In this document: in pieces, positions 46,917 through 55,280 of the stretch
Layout of the letters: each line of letters begins with the position of its first letter
Position numbering within the stretch: the first letter of the stretch is position 1
Source of the DNA: Pseudomonas asiatica
Lineage (GTDB): Bacteria > Pseudomonadota > Gammaproteobacteria > Pseudomonadales > Pseudomonadaceae
Assembly: GCF_040214835.1 (NCBI RefSeq)
Contig: NZ_CP157874.1
Location: 4,158,001 to 4,222,000 of the forward strand
Direction: 5' to 3'
DNA: 64,000 nucleotides
Program-made: the position numbers and the translations under genes
The notes under the pieces: generated by a model
Database searches by the model: none
The model's input: only the letters and a program-made list of their open reading frames with translations
What the model was told of the DNA's origin: nothing

Positions 46917-47915
46917 CTACTCGGCAATAGCGTTCTTGCCGTTCCCCTTGGCCCGGTACAGCGCCGTGTCGGCACGCGCCAGCAGTGCATGCTGGTCCTC
47001 CCCTTCCTGCCATTGCACCACGCCGTAACTCATGGTCAGCTGGCAATCGCCCACCGGCTCCACCTGCACCATCGCCTGGCGCAAGCGTGCTGCCACTTCC
47101 AGCGCCTCGCCCAGCGAGGCCTGCGGCAATACGATGACGAACTCGTCCCCGCCCCAGCGCGCCAGCAGGTCCTGCTGCCGCAGGCAGGTACGCAGGACGT
47201 CGACCACCCGCACCAGCGCCGCATCGCCACGGGCATGGCCATAGCGGTCATTGATCGGCTTGAAGTCGTCCAGGTCCATGGCTATCAGCGACAACGGCTG
47301 GCGAAAGCGCTTGGCACGCTCGCACTCCAGTTGCAGCGCCTTCTCCAGCCGATAGCGGTTGGCAATGCGGGTCAACGCGTCGCGCTCGGCCAGCTCGCGG
47401 TTTTCGTCCAGCTGCCGCTGCAACTGCTGGTTCACCCAGGACAGCTCGCGGGTGCGTTCGGCCACCTGGCTTTCCAGCGACTGGTTCCTCTGCTCCAGTT
47501 GCGCCACCAGGCGCTTGTTGGCGTCGATGTTGCGGTGGGCACCGAGCATGCGCGCCACCGAGCCATCCTCGTTATGGGCGATGATGTAGCCGCTGTCTTC
47601 GATCCACAGGTAGCTGCCATCGTGGCAACGGCAGCGGTATTCGACCAGGTAATGCTCGTTGCGCTGGTTGATGTACGCCTCGAAATGCGCCATCACCCGC
47701 GAGTAGTCCTCCGGGTGGATCACGCTTTCCCAGGTGAGCACCGAGTTGGCCATGGAGTGACTGGGGTAGCCGAGCATGGCGTACCAGCCCGGGTTGCGAT
47801 AGACGTAGCCGGTATTGGCATTCCAGTCCCAGATACCATCGCTGATCAGATCGAACAACGTATGCAACTGCTGTTCACTGAAGCCGGCGGGTACCGGCCG
47901 GGTTTCCTGACTCAT
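46917..47915 (-). CDS. PAS-GGDEF diguanylate cyclase
   Basis: 332 residues from ATG 47915 (GGGAGAG upstream). A PAS domain of the PAS_3 type (~15-135; LISDGIWDWNANTGYVYRNP and GWYAMLGYPSH) precedes a short coiled coil (~135-178) and a GGDEF domain. The active site GGDEF at 255-259 (ARWGGDEFVIVL) is intact. An RxxD inhibitory site lies at 246-249 (RQQD), at the right distance, so product inhibition is expected. There is no membrane segment. It should make c-di-GMP in response to a PAS-sensed signal, feeding FleQ and FlgZ in principle, though no direct link is shown. Confidence 0.92.
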   Translation of the reverse strand: MSQETRPVPAGFSEQQLHTLFDLISDGIWDWNANTGYVYRNPGWYAMLGYPSHSMANSVLTWESVIHPEDYSRVMAHFEAYINQRNEHYLVEYRCRCHDGSYLWIEDSGYIIAHNEDGSVARMLGAHRNIDANKRLVAQLEQRNQSLESQVAERTRELSWVNQQLQRQLDENRELAERDALTRIANRYRLEKALQLECERAKRFRQPLSLIAMDLDDFKPINDRYGHARGDAALVRVVDVLRTCLRQQDLLARWGGDEFVIVLPQASLGEALEVAARLRQAMVQVEPVGDCQLTMSYGVVQWQEGEDQHALLARADTALYRAKGNGKNAIAE

Positions 47916-48054
47916 GGACGCTCTCCCTGATGCCCAGCCACAAGTGGCATGCCTCTGACGGGCAAGCATATGCCTAGCGTGGCACCATCGGAATAGCCCC
48001 AACGCCCTATTTTCGCGGTGTTGACGACGGGCATGGCATTTGCCCCGTTCGGCC

Positions 48055-48126
48055 TCTGTGGGAGCAGGCGCTGCGGTGTAGGGCACCGGCTTCGCCGGTG
48101 TTCGCGGGCACACCCGCTCCCACAGA
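48055..48126. repeat. REP-like inverted repeat
   Basis: CTGTGGGAGCAGGCGCTGC at 48055 and GTTCGCGGGCACACCCGCTCCCACAG at 48101-48126 form an imperfect BIME, with a GGCACCGGCTTCGCCGGTG hairpin between them. Confidence 0.7.
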
Positions 48127-48149
48127 CACCGTGCATGGCTTGGGGGCGC

Positions 48150-49028
48150 TCAAGCCAACTGCAACAGCGCCTCCTCCACTGCGGCAACCACCTGGTTGCC
48201 CTTGGCACCCGGCAGCCGCCATGCGGCGATGGTCATGCCCAGTGGCACCGCGCGGTCGATGGGGGCGACCAGTTCGCCGCTGTCGAGGTAACGTTGCACC
48301 AGGCTTCTGCGCCCTATCAGCACCCCGGCGGCCAGCAAGGCTTGCTGCAGGGCGATCGAGTACAGGGAAAAACCCGGCCCACGGGCAACGAACTTGTGCC
48401 CGGGCATCACCGCCCCCGTCCACACCGCCCAGTCGTTCCAGCCCACGTCGGCGATGCAACGGGCGTCGGCAAGGTCCTCGGGCTTGGCGATGCTGGCGGC
48501 CAGGGCCGGCACGCACACGGGCAGGACTTCTTCCGTGGCTATCCTGCGTTGCCAGCGCTCGGGCTTTTCGGTGTAGAACAGGCACAGGTCGAACGGGCTG
48601 CGCTTCAGGTTGGGCGGCTCATCCACCGCCGTCACCGAGATCTCGATGGGTGCCAGCAGCCGGGTCAGTTCCGGCAGGCGTGGCCCTATCCACAACTGCG
48701 CCAGGGCAGGCGATGTGACGATATGCACCCGCTGCGGTGCGGCCAGGCGGCGCAGTGTGCGCGCGGCGGCTTCCACCGCGTCGAACGCCTCGGTGAACTG
48801 GCCTTTCACGCTTTCGCCCAAGGGCGTCAGGCGCACGCCTTTGGCGTGGCGCTCGAACAAGGCCGCGCCATATTCGCTTTCCAGGGTCTTGACCAGGGCG
48901 GCGATGGCCCCCGGGGTCACCTTCAGCTCGAGTGCGGCACGGGCAAAACCGCCCAGGCGGGCTGATGCTTCGAAGGCACGCAGGGCATTGAGCTGCAGCG
49001 AGTGCCGGGTGGGAGTATCGAGGTACAC
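48150..49028 (-). CDS. LysR-family transcriptional regulator
   Basis: About 292 residues from a GTG at 49028; an ATG at 49085 would add 19 unusual residues covering an inverted repeat. The winged helix-turn-helix includes ALRAFEASARLGGFARAALE and VTPGAIAALVKTLESEYGAA, as in the GcvA/AmpR-type branch. The C-terminal LysR substrate domain has VLPVCVPALAAS and GVLIGRRSLVQRYL. It diverges from azlCD, so it probably controls that exporter pair. The effector is unknown; branched-chain amino acids are a natural guess. Confidence 0.87.
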   Translation of the reverse strand: MYLDTPTRHSLQLNALRAFEASARLGGFARAALELKVTPGAIAALVKTLESEYGAALFERHAKGVRLTPLGESVKGQFTEAFDAVEAAARTLRRLAAPQRVHIVTSPALAQLWIGPRLPELTRLLAPIEISVTAVDEPPNLKRSPFDLCLFYTEKPERWQRRIATEEVLPVCVPALAASIAKPEDLADARCIADVGWNDWAVWTGAVMPGHKFVARGPGFSLYSIALQQALLAAGVLIGRRSLVQRYLDSGELVAPIDRAVPLGMTIAAWRLPGAKGNQVVAAVEEALLQLA

Positions 49029-49034
49029 GGTTTC

Positions 49035-49055
49035 AGGCCTATTTTTTTTAGGCCT
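49035..49055. promoter_or_regulatory. Inverted repeat between the LysR gene and azlCD
   Basis: AGGCCTA (49035-49041) and TAGGCCT (49049-49055) are a perfect 7-bp dyad around seven T residues. It lies just upstream of the LysR start and could be an autoregulatory operator. Confidence 0.45.
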
Positions 49056-49149
49056 ACTATTCCAGAAATCTGACGTTGAGGCCAACTGTCGCGCGCATTA
49101 ACGTGGGCGTACCGCCCTTGCACCGTCTGCACTCTTTCAAGGATTTCAA

Positions 49150-49884
49150 ATGCCGTATCCAAACGGGACCCAAGCGTTCAGGCAAGGTGCCCACAGCGCC
49201 CTGCCATTGACCTCCGGCATCGTGCCCTTCGGCCTGATCACCGGGGTCACGGCGATCGGCATGGGCCTGTCGCCAACCGATGCCATCGGCATGACCTTGC
49301 TGTTCTACTCCGGTTCGGCGCAAATGGTGGTGATGCAGTTGATGCAAAGCGCCGCCCTGCCGGTGACCATGGTAGTCACCGCACTGGTGATCAACCTGCG
49401 CTTCCTGATGTACAGCGCCAGCCTGGCCCCGCACCTGGGCCAGCTGCCGCGCCGCCACAAGTGGCCGATGGCGTACATGCTGTCAGACCAGTCCTTCGCC
49501 CTGTGCACGCTGAAGATGGGCTCGGGCGGGCTGGGGCAGCATGCCTACCCCTACTATGCCGGTACGGCAATCACCATGTTCTTCGGCTGGAACCTCTCGG
49601 TGCTGGCGGGCATGTACCTGGGCGCGAGCATTCCTGAAGACTGGTCGCTGGGCTTTGCCATTCCATTGTCATTCCTGGCCCTGTTGATACCCGGCATTCG
49701 CAATGCGGCCACGCTTGGCGCAGCGCTGACCGGCGGCGTGCTCGCCGTGCTGGCCGCCAACCTGCCCTACAACCTCGGCCTGCTGGCTGGCGCGCTGGGC
49801 GGCATCATCGCCGGGCTGGCCATCGAGAGCTGGCAAAAACAGCAAACCGTGGCAGACGCCAATACCGAGCAGGAAGCATCATGA
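49150..49884 (+). CDS. azlC: AzlC, branched-chain amino acid exporter large subunit
   Basis: A 244-residue membrane protein of the AzlC/YgaZ family, which with AzlD exports branched-chain amino acids. The N-terminal motif FRQGAHSALPLTSGIVPFGL and the segments GMTLLFYSGSAQMVVMQLMQ and LVINLRFLMYSASLAPHL are typical. About seven to eight membrane segments are predicted. AAGGATTTCAA lies before the ATG. It overlaps azlD by 4 bp (ATGA) and diverges from a LysR gene, the usual arrangement. Confidence 0.93.
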   Translation: MPYPNGTQAFRQGAHSALPLTSGIVPFGLITGVTAIGMGLSPTDAIGMTLLFYSGSAQMVVMQLMQSAALPVTMVVTALVINLRFLMYSASLAPHLGQLPRRHKWPMAYMLSDQSFALCTLKMGSGGLGQHAYPYYAGTAITMFFGWNLSVLAGMYLGASIPEDWSLGFAIPLSFLALLIPGIRNAATLGAALTGGVLAVLAANLPYNLGLLAGALGGIIAGLAIESWQKQQTVADANTEQEAS

Positions 49885-50207
49885 GCGAAACGACCCAGTG
49901 GATAACCTTCATTCTGATCGGCCTGGGCACCTTCGCCATCCGCCTGTCGTTCATCGAGTTGCACACGGTGCTGCGCATCCCCCCACTGTTTCGCCGCGCC
50001 CTGGCGTATGTCCCGGCCAGTGTGCTGGCGGCATTGGTACTGCCGGCCGTGGTATTCCCTGACCGGCAGGCGGGGTTCGACTGGATGAACCCGCAGATAC
50101 CAGCGGCGATACTGGCCGCGCTGGTGGCGTGGCGTACGCGCAGCACGATGCTGACGCTGATTGTGGGAATGGGAATGCTGTGGGCCTTGAAGCATCTGGG
50201 GATGTAG
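49881..50207 (+). CDS. azlD: AzlD, branched-chain amino acid exporter small subunit
   Basis: A 108-residue, four-segment membrane protein of the AzlD/YgaH family. It starts MSETTQWITFILIGLGTFAI, continues RIPPLFRRALAYVPASVLAA and ends with a hydrophobic helix (STMLTLIVGMGMLWALKHLG). It forms the small partner of AzlC and is translationally coupled to it through the ATGA overlap. No terminator hairpin is obvious before tRNA-Arg. Confidence 0.93.
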   Translation: MSETTQWITFILIGLGTFAIRLSFIELHTVLRIPPLFRRALAYVPASVLAALVLPAVVFPDRQAGFDWMNPQIPAAILAALVAWRTRSTMLTLIVGMGMLWALKHLGM

Positions 50208-50283
50208 GAATACGCAGGTTCAAGGCTTCCCGATTTCGCGTCACCAACACCGGGTGAACGCGGTAAGGGAACGAAAGGAAATG

Positions 50284-50360
50284 GCGTCCCAGGCAGGAAT
50301 TGAACCTGCAACCTTCCCCTTAGGAGGGGGATGCTCTATCCAATTGAGCTACTGAGACGC
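50284..50360 (-). tRNA. tRNA-Arg(CCU)
   Basis: A 77-nt cloverleaf on the minus strand. The acceptor stem is GCGTCTC/GGGACGC and the anticodon stem TCCCC/GGGGA holds the loop CTCCTAA, giving anticodon CCT. The T loop is GGTTCAATTCC. The 3' CCA does not appear to be encoded (the bases after the acceptor read CAT). Confidence 0.93.
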
Positions 50361-50469
50361 AAGTACCGGCAGCGGACGCTGCACAGCAGGACGGCCAGCA
50401 TGTTAACCAGCATGCTGGCGTTTGTCATGCCTCACGCGGGCTTTTTCGCGTAATCCTTTTCTGCCAATG

Positions 50470-51063
50470 CTACACCTGCGGCAGCACGCCTTCATCACGC
50501 AGCAGCGCGAACAATGCCGCGACCGCGGTTTCCAGGGTGGTGGAGTTGTCCAGCACATGCAGCGACGGATCGGCCAGCGCCTGCAAGCGTGCATTACGTG
50601 CCAGGCGCTGCTCGACTTCCTCTGCGCTTTCCCGGCCACGGGCCACCAGGCGCTCGCGCAGCACCTCGTGCCGGACCTCGACCAGCACTGCCAACAAGTT
50701 CGGGTAGCGCCGACGCGCCTCGGCCAGATAAGCCCGCGACCCATTCACCAGCACCGCCCTGCCCTCTGCCAGCCACTGGTCCACCTGCAGTGGAATGCCG
50801 TAATCCAGGCCATTGGCCCGCCAATGCATGGCGAACGCGCCTTGCGCACGTAGTGCTTCGAACTGTTCGGCCGAGACTCCATGGGCGGCTTCGCCCTTGG
50901 CTTCGGCCGATCGGGTAATGACGCGACGGGCGATTTCCACCCCGGCGGCTGCCAATCGCTCACGAGAAGCATCGATCAGGGAATCTTTCCCGGAACCCGA
51001 CGGTCCTACCAGATATATCAACCGGCCTGTACCTGATTGGCGGTCGCTTGCGTCATGTTGCAT
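50470..51063 (-). CDS. phnN: PhnN-like ribose 1,5-bisphosphate phosphokinase
   Basis: 197 residues from ATG 51063; a GTG at 51069 is also in frame. The P-loop is LVGPSGSGKDSL (Walker A at 20-28). The guanylate-kinase-like fold continues with RRVITRSAEAKGEAAHGVSA and LDYGIPLQVDQWLAEGRAVL, then VNGSRAYL. PhnN turns ribose 1,5-bisphosphate into PRPP in the C-P lyase pathway. No other phn gene is in the window, so this copy stands alone and could serve general PRPP salvage. It is a single gene between tRNA-Arg and amrZ. Confidence 0.88.
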   Translation of the reverse strand: MQHDASDRQSGTGRLIYLVGPSGSGKDSLIDASRERLAAAGVEIARRVITRSAEAKGEAAHGVSAEQFEALRAQGAFAMHWRANGLDYGIPLQVDQWLAEGRAVLVNGSRAYLAEARRRYPNLLAVLVEVRHEVLRERLVARGRESAEEVEQRLARNARLQALADPSLHVLDNSTTLETAVAALFALLRDEGVLPQV

Positions 51064-51408
51064 AGCCACTATGCTCTATGGAGGGAAACCGGCACATTCT
51101 AGGGGCTTTCCCGACCTTTTGCTGCGTTTTACCAGTTTTTGACGGCAAAAGTCTGACGATTGGGCAAGCTGGAGCATGTAAAACTTTTCAAACCAGTACT
51201 CATTTCTGATAATTGGTACTGGCACAAAGCCTTTATCCGGCTCACTATTTGTCACAGAATTGACGCCAAGGAAACGGCGACCATGAGGCAAGATGAGCAT
51301 CCATTTTTCACAGACGGTTGAACATTTCATCGTCGCCACGGTCGTACTACCACCCCGTGCGGCCAATTTGAGAACCGCTTCCCCTGAACCAAAATCCGGT
51401 CAATTTAT
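51064..51408. other. phnN-amrZ divergent intergenic region
   Basis: 345 bp, clearly lower in GC than the flanks, with no convincing ORF. It should hold the amrZ promoter. An AAACTT (51181) and a TCTGA (51205) recall the AlgU elements known for amrZ in P. aeruginosa, but the 18-nt spacer is too long. GGCAAAA at 51145 resembles the core of AmrZ-binding sites, so self-regulation is possible. Confidence 0.4.
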
Positions 51409-51735
51409 ATGCGCCCAATGAAACAGGCTATTTATTCGAGCCGCACCGCTGACAAGTTCGTCGTCCGCCTGCCAGACGGGATGCGTGAGCGCATTGCCGA
51501 GGTAGCGCGCAACCATCACCGCAGCATGAACTCCGAAATCATCGCGCGCCTGGAACAGAGCCTTATCCAGGAAGGTGCGCTGGGTGACGAGTTGAGCATG
51601 CGCCTGGACAGCCCTGAACTGTCCCTGCATGAACGCGAGTTGCTGCAACGCTTCCGCCAACTGTCGCACCGCCAGCAGAACGCGCTGGTCGCCCTCATCG
51701 CTCACGATGTGGAAATGGCTACCGACGCCTCCTGA
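51409..51735 (+). CDS. amrZ: AmrZ, ribbon-helix-helix regulator
   Basis: A 108-residue Arc-type DNA-binding protein very close to P. aeruginosa AmrZ. Residues ~10-50 form the ribbon-helix-helix ([20 protein letters not shown], then [18 protein letters not shown]). The C-terminal tetramerisation part has [20 protein letters not shown]. AmrZ switches between motility and exopolysaccharide, represses fleQ in some species and alters c-di-GMP levels. It is a single gene with a strong terminator downstream. Confidence 0.95.
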   Translation: MRPMKQAIYSSRTADKFVVRLPDGMRERIAEVARNHHRSMNSEIIARLEQSLIQEGALGDELSMRLDSPELSLHERELLQRFRQLSHRQQNALVALIAHDVEMATDAS

Positions 51736-51749
51736 GGTTTGCAGCCGTA

Positions 51750-51781
51750 CATGAAAAAGCCAGCGTAAGCTGGCTTTTTTG
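51750..51781. terminator. Bidirectional terminator between amrZ and mgtE
   Basis: AAAAAGCCAGC / GCTGGCTTTTTT with loop GTAA; T runs on both strands. It serves the convergent amrZ and mgtE. Confidence 0.88.
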
Positions 51782-51831
51782 TGGATGGCGATCCTGCAAG
51801 AGGCGCGATCCGTTTGTTTGGGGACCGCGGG

Positions 51832-53274
51832 CTACAGCAGGAACAGCGTGGCCAGCCCGAGGAAGATGAAGAACCCGCCGCTGTCGGTCACCGCGGTAAT
51901 CATCACGCTGGAGCCCATCGCCGGGTCGCGCCCCAGGCGCGTCAGGGTCATCGGGATCAACACTCCCATCAAGGCCGCCAACAGCAGGTTCAAGGTCATC
52001 GCCGCAGTCATCACCAGGCCCAACGACCAGCTGCCATACAGCCAGAACGCCACCGCACCGATCACCCCGCCCCAGATCAGGCCGTTGAGCAGCGATACCG
52101 CCAGCTCCTTGCGCATCAGGCGGCTGGTGTTGCCCGGCGACACCTGGTCCAGCGCCATGGCGCGCACGATCATGGTGATGGTCTGGTTACCGGAGTTGCC
52201 ACCAATACCCGCCACGATCGGCATCAGCGCAGCCAGGGCCACCAGCTTCTCGATCGAACCTTCGAACAGGCCGATCACACGCGACGCAACGAAAGCGGTA
52301 ATCAGGTTGATGGCCAACCAGGCCCAGCGGTTGCGCAGCGAACGCCAGACCGAGGCGAAGATGTCTTCTTCCTCGCGCAAACCGGCCATGTTCAGCACTT
52401 CGCTTTCGCTTTCTTCACGAATCAGGTCGACCATTTCGTCGATGGTCAAGCGGCCGATCAGGCGTTCGTTCTTGTCCACGACCGGCGCAGATACCAGGTC
52501 ATAACGCTCGAAGGCCTGCGCCGCATCATAGGCATCTTCCTCGGGGTGGAAGGAGACCGGGTCGGTCGCCATGACCTCCGCCACCTTCTTTTCCGGGTCA
52601 TTGACCAGCAGGCGCTTGATCGGCAATACACCCTTGAGAATGCCGTCATAGTCGACCACGAACAGTTTGTCGGTGTGGTTCGGCAGTTCTTTCAGGCGGC
52701 GCAGGTAGCGCAACACCACTTCCAGGCTGACGTCTTCGCGGATGGTGACCATCTCGAAGTCCATCAGCGCACCAACCTGCTCCTCGTCGTAGCTCAGCGC
52801 CGAACGCACGCGCTCGCGTTGCTGGGCATCGAGGGTTTCCATCAGCTCGTGAACAACGTCACGCGGCAGCTCAGGAGCCAGGTCGGCCAGCTCGTCGGCG
52901 TCCATTTCCTTGGCGGCGGCGAGCAGTTCGTGATCGTCCATGTCGGCGATCAGCGATTGCCGCACGGCGTCGGACACTTCCAGCAGGATGTCGCCATCGC
53001 GATCCGAGCGCACCAGCTGCCAGACCGTCAGGCGGTCTTCCAGGGGCAAGGCTTCGAGGATGTAGGCGATGTCGGCGGGGTGCAGGTCATCGAGCTTGCG
53101 CTGCAGCTCGACGAGGTTCTGGCGGTGGACCAGGTTTTCCACCAGGTCGTTGTGGGCGCCTTCCTGACGGTGGGTCAGGTCTTCGACCACGCGCTGGCGT
53201 TGCAGCAGTTCGACCACCTGGGCCAGGCGGTCCTGCAGGCTTTCCTGCGCTTTTTTTACTTCTACTTCAGTCAT
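51832..53274 (-). CDS. mgtE: MgtE magnesium transporter
   Basis: 480 residues from ATG 53274 (GGAG seven bases upstream), the usual MgtE length. The N domain (~35-135) includes LDDLHPADIAYILEALPLED. A tandem CBS pair (~140-265) follows with FVVDYDGILKGVLPIKRLLV and LVSAPVVDKNERLIGRLTID. Five membrane segments fill the C-terminus, with the pore signature MPIVAGIGGNSGNQT and the divalent-ion region near LGRDPAMGSSVMITAVTDSG. The cytoplasmic domains gate the channel by Mg2+. In P. aeruginosa MgtE also influences type III secretion. Confidence 0.96.
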   Translation of the reverse strand: MTEVEVKKAQESLQDRLAQVVELLQRQRVVEDLTHRQEGAHNDLVENLVHRQNLVELQRKLDDLHPADIAYILEALPLEDRLTVWQLVRSDRDGDILLEVSDAVRQSLIADMDDHELLAAAKEMDADELADLAPELPRDVVHELMETLDAQQRERVRSALSYDEEQVGALMDFEMVTIREDVSLEVVLRYLRRLKELPNHTDKLFVVDYDGILKGVLPIKRLLVNDPEKKVAEVMATDPVSFHPEEDAYDAAQAFERYDLVSAPVVDKNERLIGRLTIDEMVDLIREESESEVLNMAGLREEEDIFASVWRSLRNRWAWLAINLITAFVASRVIGLFEGSIEKLVALAALMPIVAGIGGNSGNQTITMIVRAMALDQVSPGNTSRLMRKELAVSLLNGLIWGGVIGAVAFWLYGSWSLGLVMTAAMTLNLLLAALMGVLIPMTLTRLGRDPAMGSSVMITAVTDSGGFFIFLGLATLFLL

Positions 53275-53530
53275 AGGCGAACTCCACTCCCAGCAGCGGA
53301 GCACGCCGGGAGAATCAATCGGTCAGATCTTTCTGTATGAATCTTGTTAGCGAGTAACTACTGGGTAAGTCCATGGTGGTTTTCCACAAGCCCCGGCGGG
53401 GCTGACGGGCGCAATCATACACTGCTAAAGCTGTCAGATCGCTTAAAATTTTGGCCAGAACAATCGTTTGCGTGATAAAGCTGGGACAACGCTCGAAGCT
53501 ATCAGTGCGACGGTGGGTCTGGCGGTCAAG
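53275..53530. other. mgtE upstream region
   Basis: 256 bp upstream of mgtE before the first tandem repeat. Two C/G-rich patches around 53391-53410 could form a hairpin in the mgtE leader. I cannot identify a known Mg2+ riboswitch. No ORF is convincing. Confidence 0.3.
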
Positions 53531-53754
53531 TTACATTTGTTGTGTGCCTGGATGTGTATGCGGTGCCTGATCGATACTGGGGCTGCTTTGCAGCCCATCG
53601 CGACACAAGGCCGCTCCTACAAGGGATCGCGTACTTCTGTAGGAGCGGCCTTGTGTCGCGAAAGGGTCGCGCAGCGGCCCCCAAAGGCACACGCTCAATC
53701 TACAGAAGAGCTTAGATCGACATCACCAACAATTCATTGGCGCAGAAAAACAAA

Positions 53755-53778
53755 AAGCCCGCTCAATTGAGCGGGCTT
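53755..53778 (-). terminator. tRNA-operon terminator, copy 1
   Basis: AAGCCCGCTCAA / TTGAGCGGGCTT perfect palindrome, followed on the minus strand by TTTGTTTTT. Confidence 0.8.
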
Positions 53779-54020
53779 CTTGATTTGGTATGGCGCCACA
53801 TTTGTTGTGTGCCTGGATGTGCATGCGGTGCCTGATCGATCTCGGGGCTGCTTTGCAGCCCATCGCGACACAAGGCCGCTCCTACAAGGGATTGCGTACT
53901 TCTGTAGGAGCGGCCTTGTGTCGCGAAAGGGTCGCGCAGCGGCCCCCCAAAGGCACACGCTCAATCTACAGAAGAGCTTAGATCGACATCACCAACAATT
54001 CATTGGCACAGAAAAACAAA

Positions 54021-54044
54021 AAGCCCGCTCAATTGAGCGGGCTT
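54021..54044 (-). terminator. tRNA-operon terminator, copy 2
   Basis: Identical hairpin to copy 1 in the second repeat unit. Confidence 0.8.
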
Positions 54045-54284
54045 CTTGATTTGGTGTGGCGCCACATTTGTTGTGTGCCCGGATGTGCATGCGGTGCCTG
54101 ATCGATCTTGGGGCTGCTTTGCAGCCCATCGCGACACAAGGCCGCTCCTACAAGGGATCGCGTACTTCTGTAGGAGCGGCCTTGTGTCGCGAAAGGGTCG
54201 CACAGCGGCCCCAAAGGCACACGCGCAATCTACAGAAGAGCTTAGATCGACATCACCAACAATTCATTGGCGCATAAAAACAAA

Positions 54285-54308
54285 AAGCCCGCTCAAATGA
54301 GCGGGCTT
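54285..54308 (-). terminator. tRNA-operon terminator, copy 3
   Basis: The same hairpin, but the loop reads CAAATG in place of CAATTG. It lies 13 bp from tRNA-Arg and is probably the functional terminator of the tRNA transcript. Confidence 0.85.
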
Positions 54309-54320
54309 CTTGATTTGGTG

Positions 54321-54397
54321 TGGCGGACTCAGGAGGATTCGAACCTCCGACCGCTCGGTTCGTAGCCGAGTACTCTATCCAGCTGAGCTATGAGTCC
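54321..54397 (-). tRNA. tRNA-Arg(ACG), copy 1
   Basis: 77 nt on the minus strand including encoded CCA. Acceptor GGACTCA/TGAGTCC, anticodon loop CTACGAA (anticodon ACG), T-stem GGAGG/CCTCC. Confidence 0.96.
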
Positions 54398-54470
54398 GTG
54401 GTGGTATTTTTTAGACCAGGTTACCACTGGTTGGTTGAAGTGCCTTTGCAAGCAGAGCCACTTCAAAAAG

Positions 54471-54547
54471 TGGCGGACTCAGCAGGATTCGAACCTGCGA
54501 CCGCTCGGTTCGTAGCCGAGTACTCTATCCAGCTGAGCTATGAGTCC
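54471..54547 (-). tRNA. tRNA-Arg(ACG), copy 2
   Basis: Identical to copy 1 except in the T-stem, which reads GCAGG/CCTGC: a paired change that keeps the stem intact. CCA is encoded. Confidence 0.96.
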
Positions 54548-54618
54548 GCGATGGTAGTTTTAGACCAGATTACCACTGGTTGTTTGAAGCAGCCTTGCAA
54601 ACAAAGCCACTTCAAAAG

Positions 54619-54695
54619 TGGCGGACTCAGGAGGATTCGAACCTCCGACCGCTCGGTTCGTAGCCGAGTACTCTATCCAGCTGAGCTATGAGTCC
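54619..54695 (-). tRNA. tRNA-Arg(ACG), copy 3
   Basis: Same sequence as copy 1, with CCA encoded. The 73-bp and 71-bp spacers between the three genes are also near-identical, so the array grew by tandem duplication. Confidence 0.96.
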
Positions 54696-54801
54696 GTGTC
54701 TTGCCGCGCATTATAGGTCGCTGAAACATTTTTGCAAGAACTTTTTCGTTTAAAATCAACTACTTAGCGTTCTTACTGTTTACAGCGCCCTAAGCGAATA
54801 A

Positions 54802-54892
54802 TGGCGGTGAAGGGGGGATTCGAACCCCCGATACCCTTATGAGGTATACTCCCTTAGCAGGGGAGCGCCTTCGGCCACTCGGCCACCTCACC
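54802..54892 (-). tRNA. tRNA-Ser(GCU)
   Basis: 91 nt on the minus strand with the long variable arm of class II tRNAs. Acceptor GGTGAGG/CTTCACC, anticodon loop CTGCTAA (anticodon GCT), CCA encoded. It follows csrA by about 70 bp, as in other pseudomonads. Confidence 0.96.
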
Positions 54893-54964
54893 GCAACACG
54901 AGGCGAATATTAAACAGGCTCTTCCTCGTTTGCAACCCTTTTTTTGAAAAAAACTTCAAAAAAA

Positions 54965-55153
54965 TTAAAGGCTTGGCTCCTCGTCCTTCTCTTTCTTGAT
55001 CCGCAGGTAGATTTCCTCGCGGTGCACAGCCACTTCTTTCGGGGCGCTGACGCCAATACGCACCTGGTTGCCTTTGACGCCGAGCACCGTCACGGTGATC
55101 TCGCCGTCTCCAATGATCAGGCTCTCGGCGCACCGACGAGTCAGAATCAACAT
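54965..55153 (-). CDS. csrA: CsrA/RsmA, post-transcriptional regulator
   Basis: A 62-residue RNA-binding protein that blocks translation of GGA-containing leaders and governs the switch between motile and sessile or secondary metabolism. It begins [20 protein letters not shown] and ends with [12 protein letters not shown] followed by a charged tail. Residues Leu4 and Arg44-type contacts of the family are kept in LTRR and HREEIY. GGAGAAAGCT precedes the ATG at 55153. The place after lysC and beside tRNA-Ser is the RsmA locus of Pseudomonas. Confidence 0.97.
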   Translation of the reverse strand: MLILTRRCAESLIIGDGEITVTVLGVKGNQVRIGVSAPKEVAVHREEIYLRIKKEKDEEPSL

Positions 55154-55280
55154 AGCTTTCTCCTTACGCAAACATTCAGGGGTAACAGTCTTGGGTGTCG
55201 AGGCCTGGTCGTGGACGACGACCTGGGCCCGGTTGATCGCCACACAGGGCAGGACGGGCCTGCGTGGCGAGCAGAAACGC

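Larger units (their letters stand above)
53533..54320. repeat. Three tandem ~265-bp units, each with a REP pair and a terminator
   Basis: Units begin at 53533, 53798 and 54064 (ACATTTGTTGTGTGCC...), periods 265 and 266 bp, nearly identical. Each holds an inverted REP pair of the GTAGGAGCGGCC type and ends with a hairpin AAGCCCGCTC...GAGCGGGCTT. The last unit joins the first tRNA-Arg. Small ORFs inside are repeated with the DNA and look non-coding. Confidence 0.92.

Noticed and set aside
51181..51209. AlgU (sigma22) promoter for amrZ
   Set aside because: AAACTT and TCTGA words are present, but the 18-nt spacer is longer than the 16-17 nt the consensus allows.
53468..54300. Several 60-100 codon ORFs repeated in the tandem units
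   Set aside because: They span REP and terminator hairpins, recur only because the DNA is repeated, and have no convincing ribosome sites.
54321..54892. The tRNA cluster as an integration site of a mobile element
   Set aside because: No integrase, no direct repeat of a tRNA end and no foreign gene block; the flanking repeats are REP modules and the gene order matches other pseudomonads.
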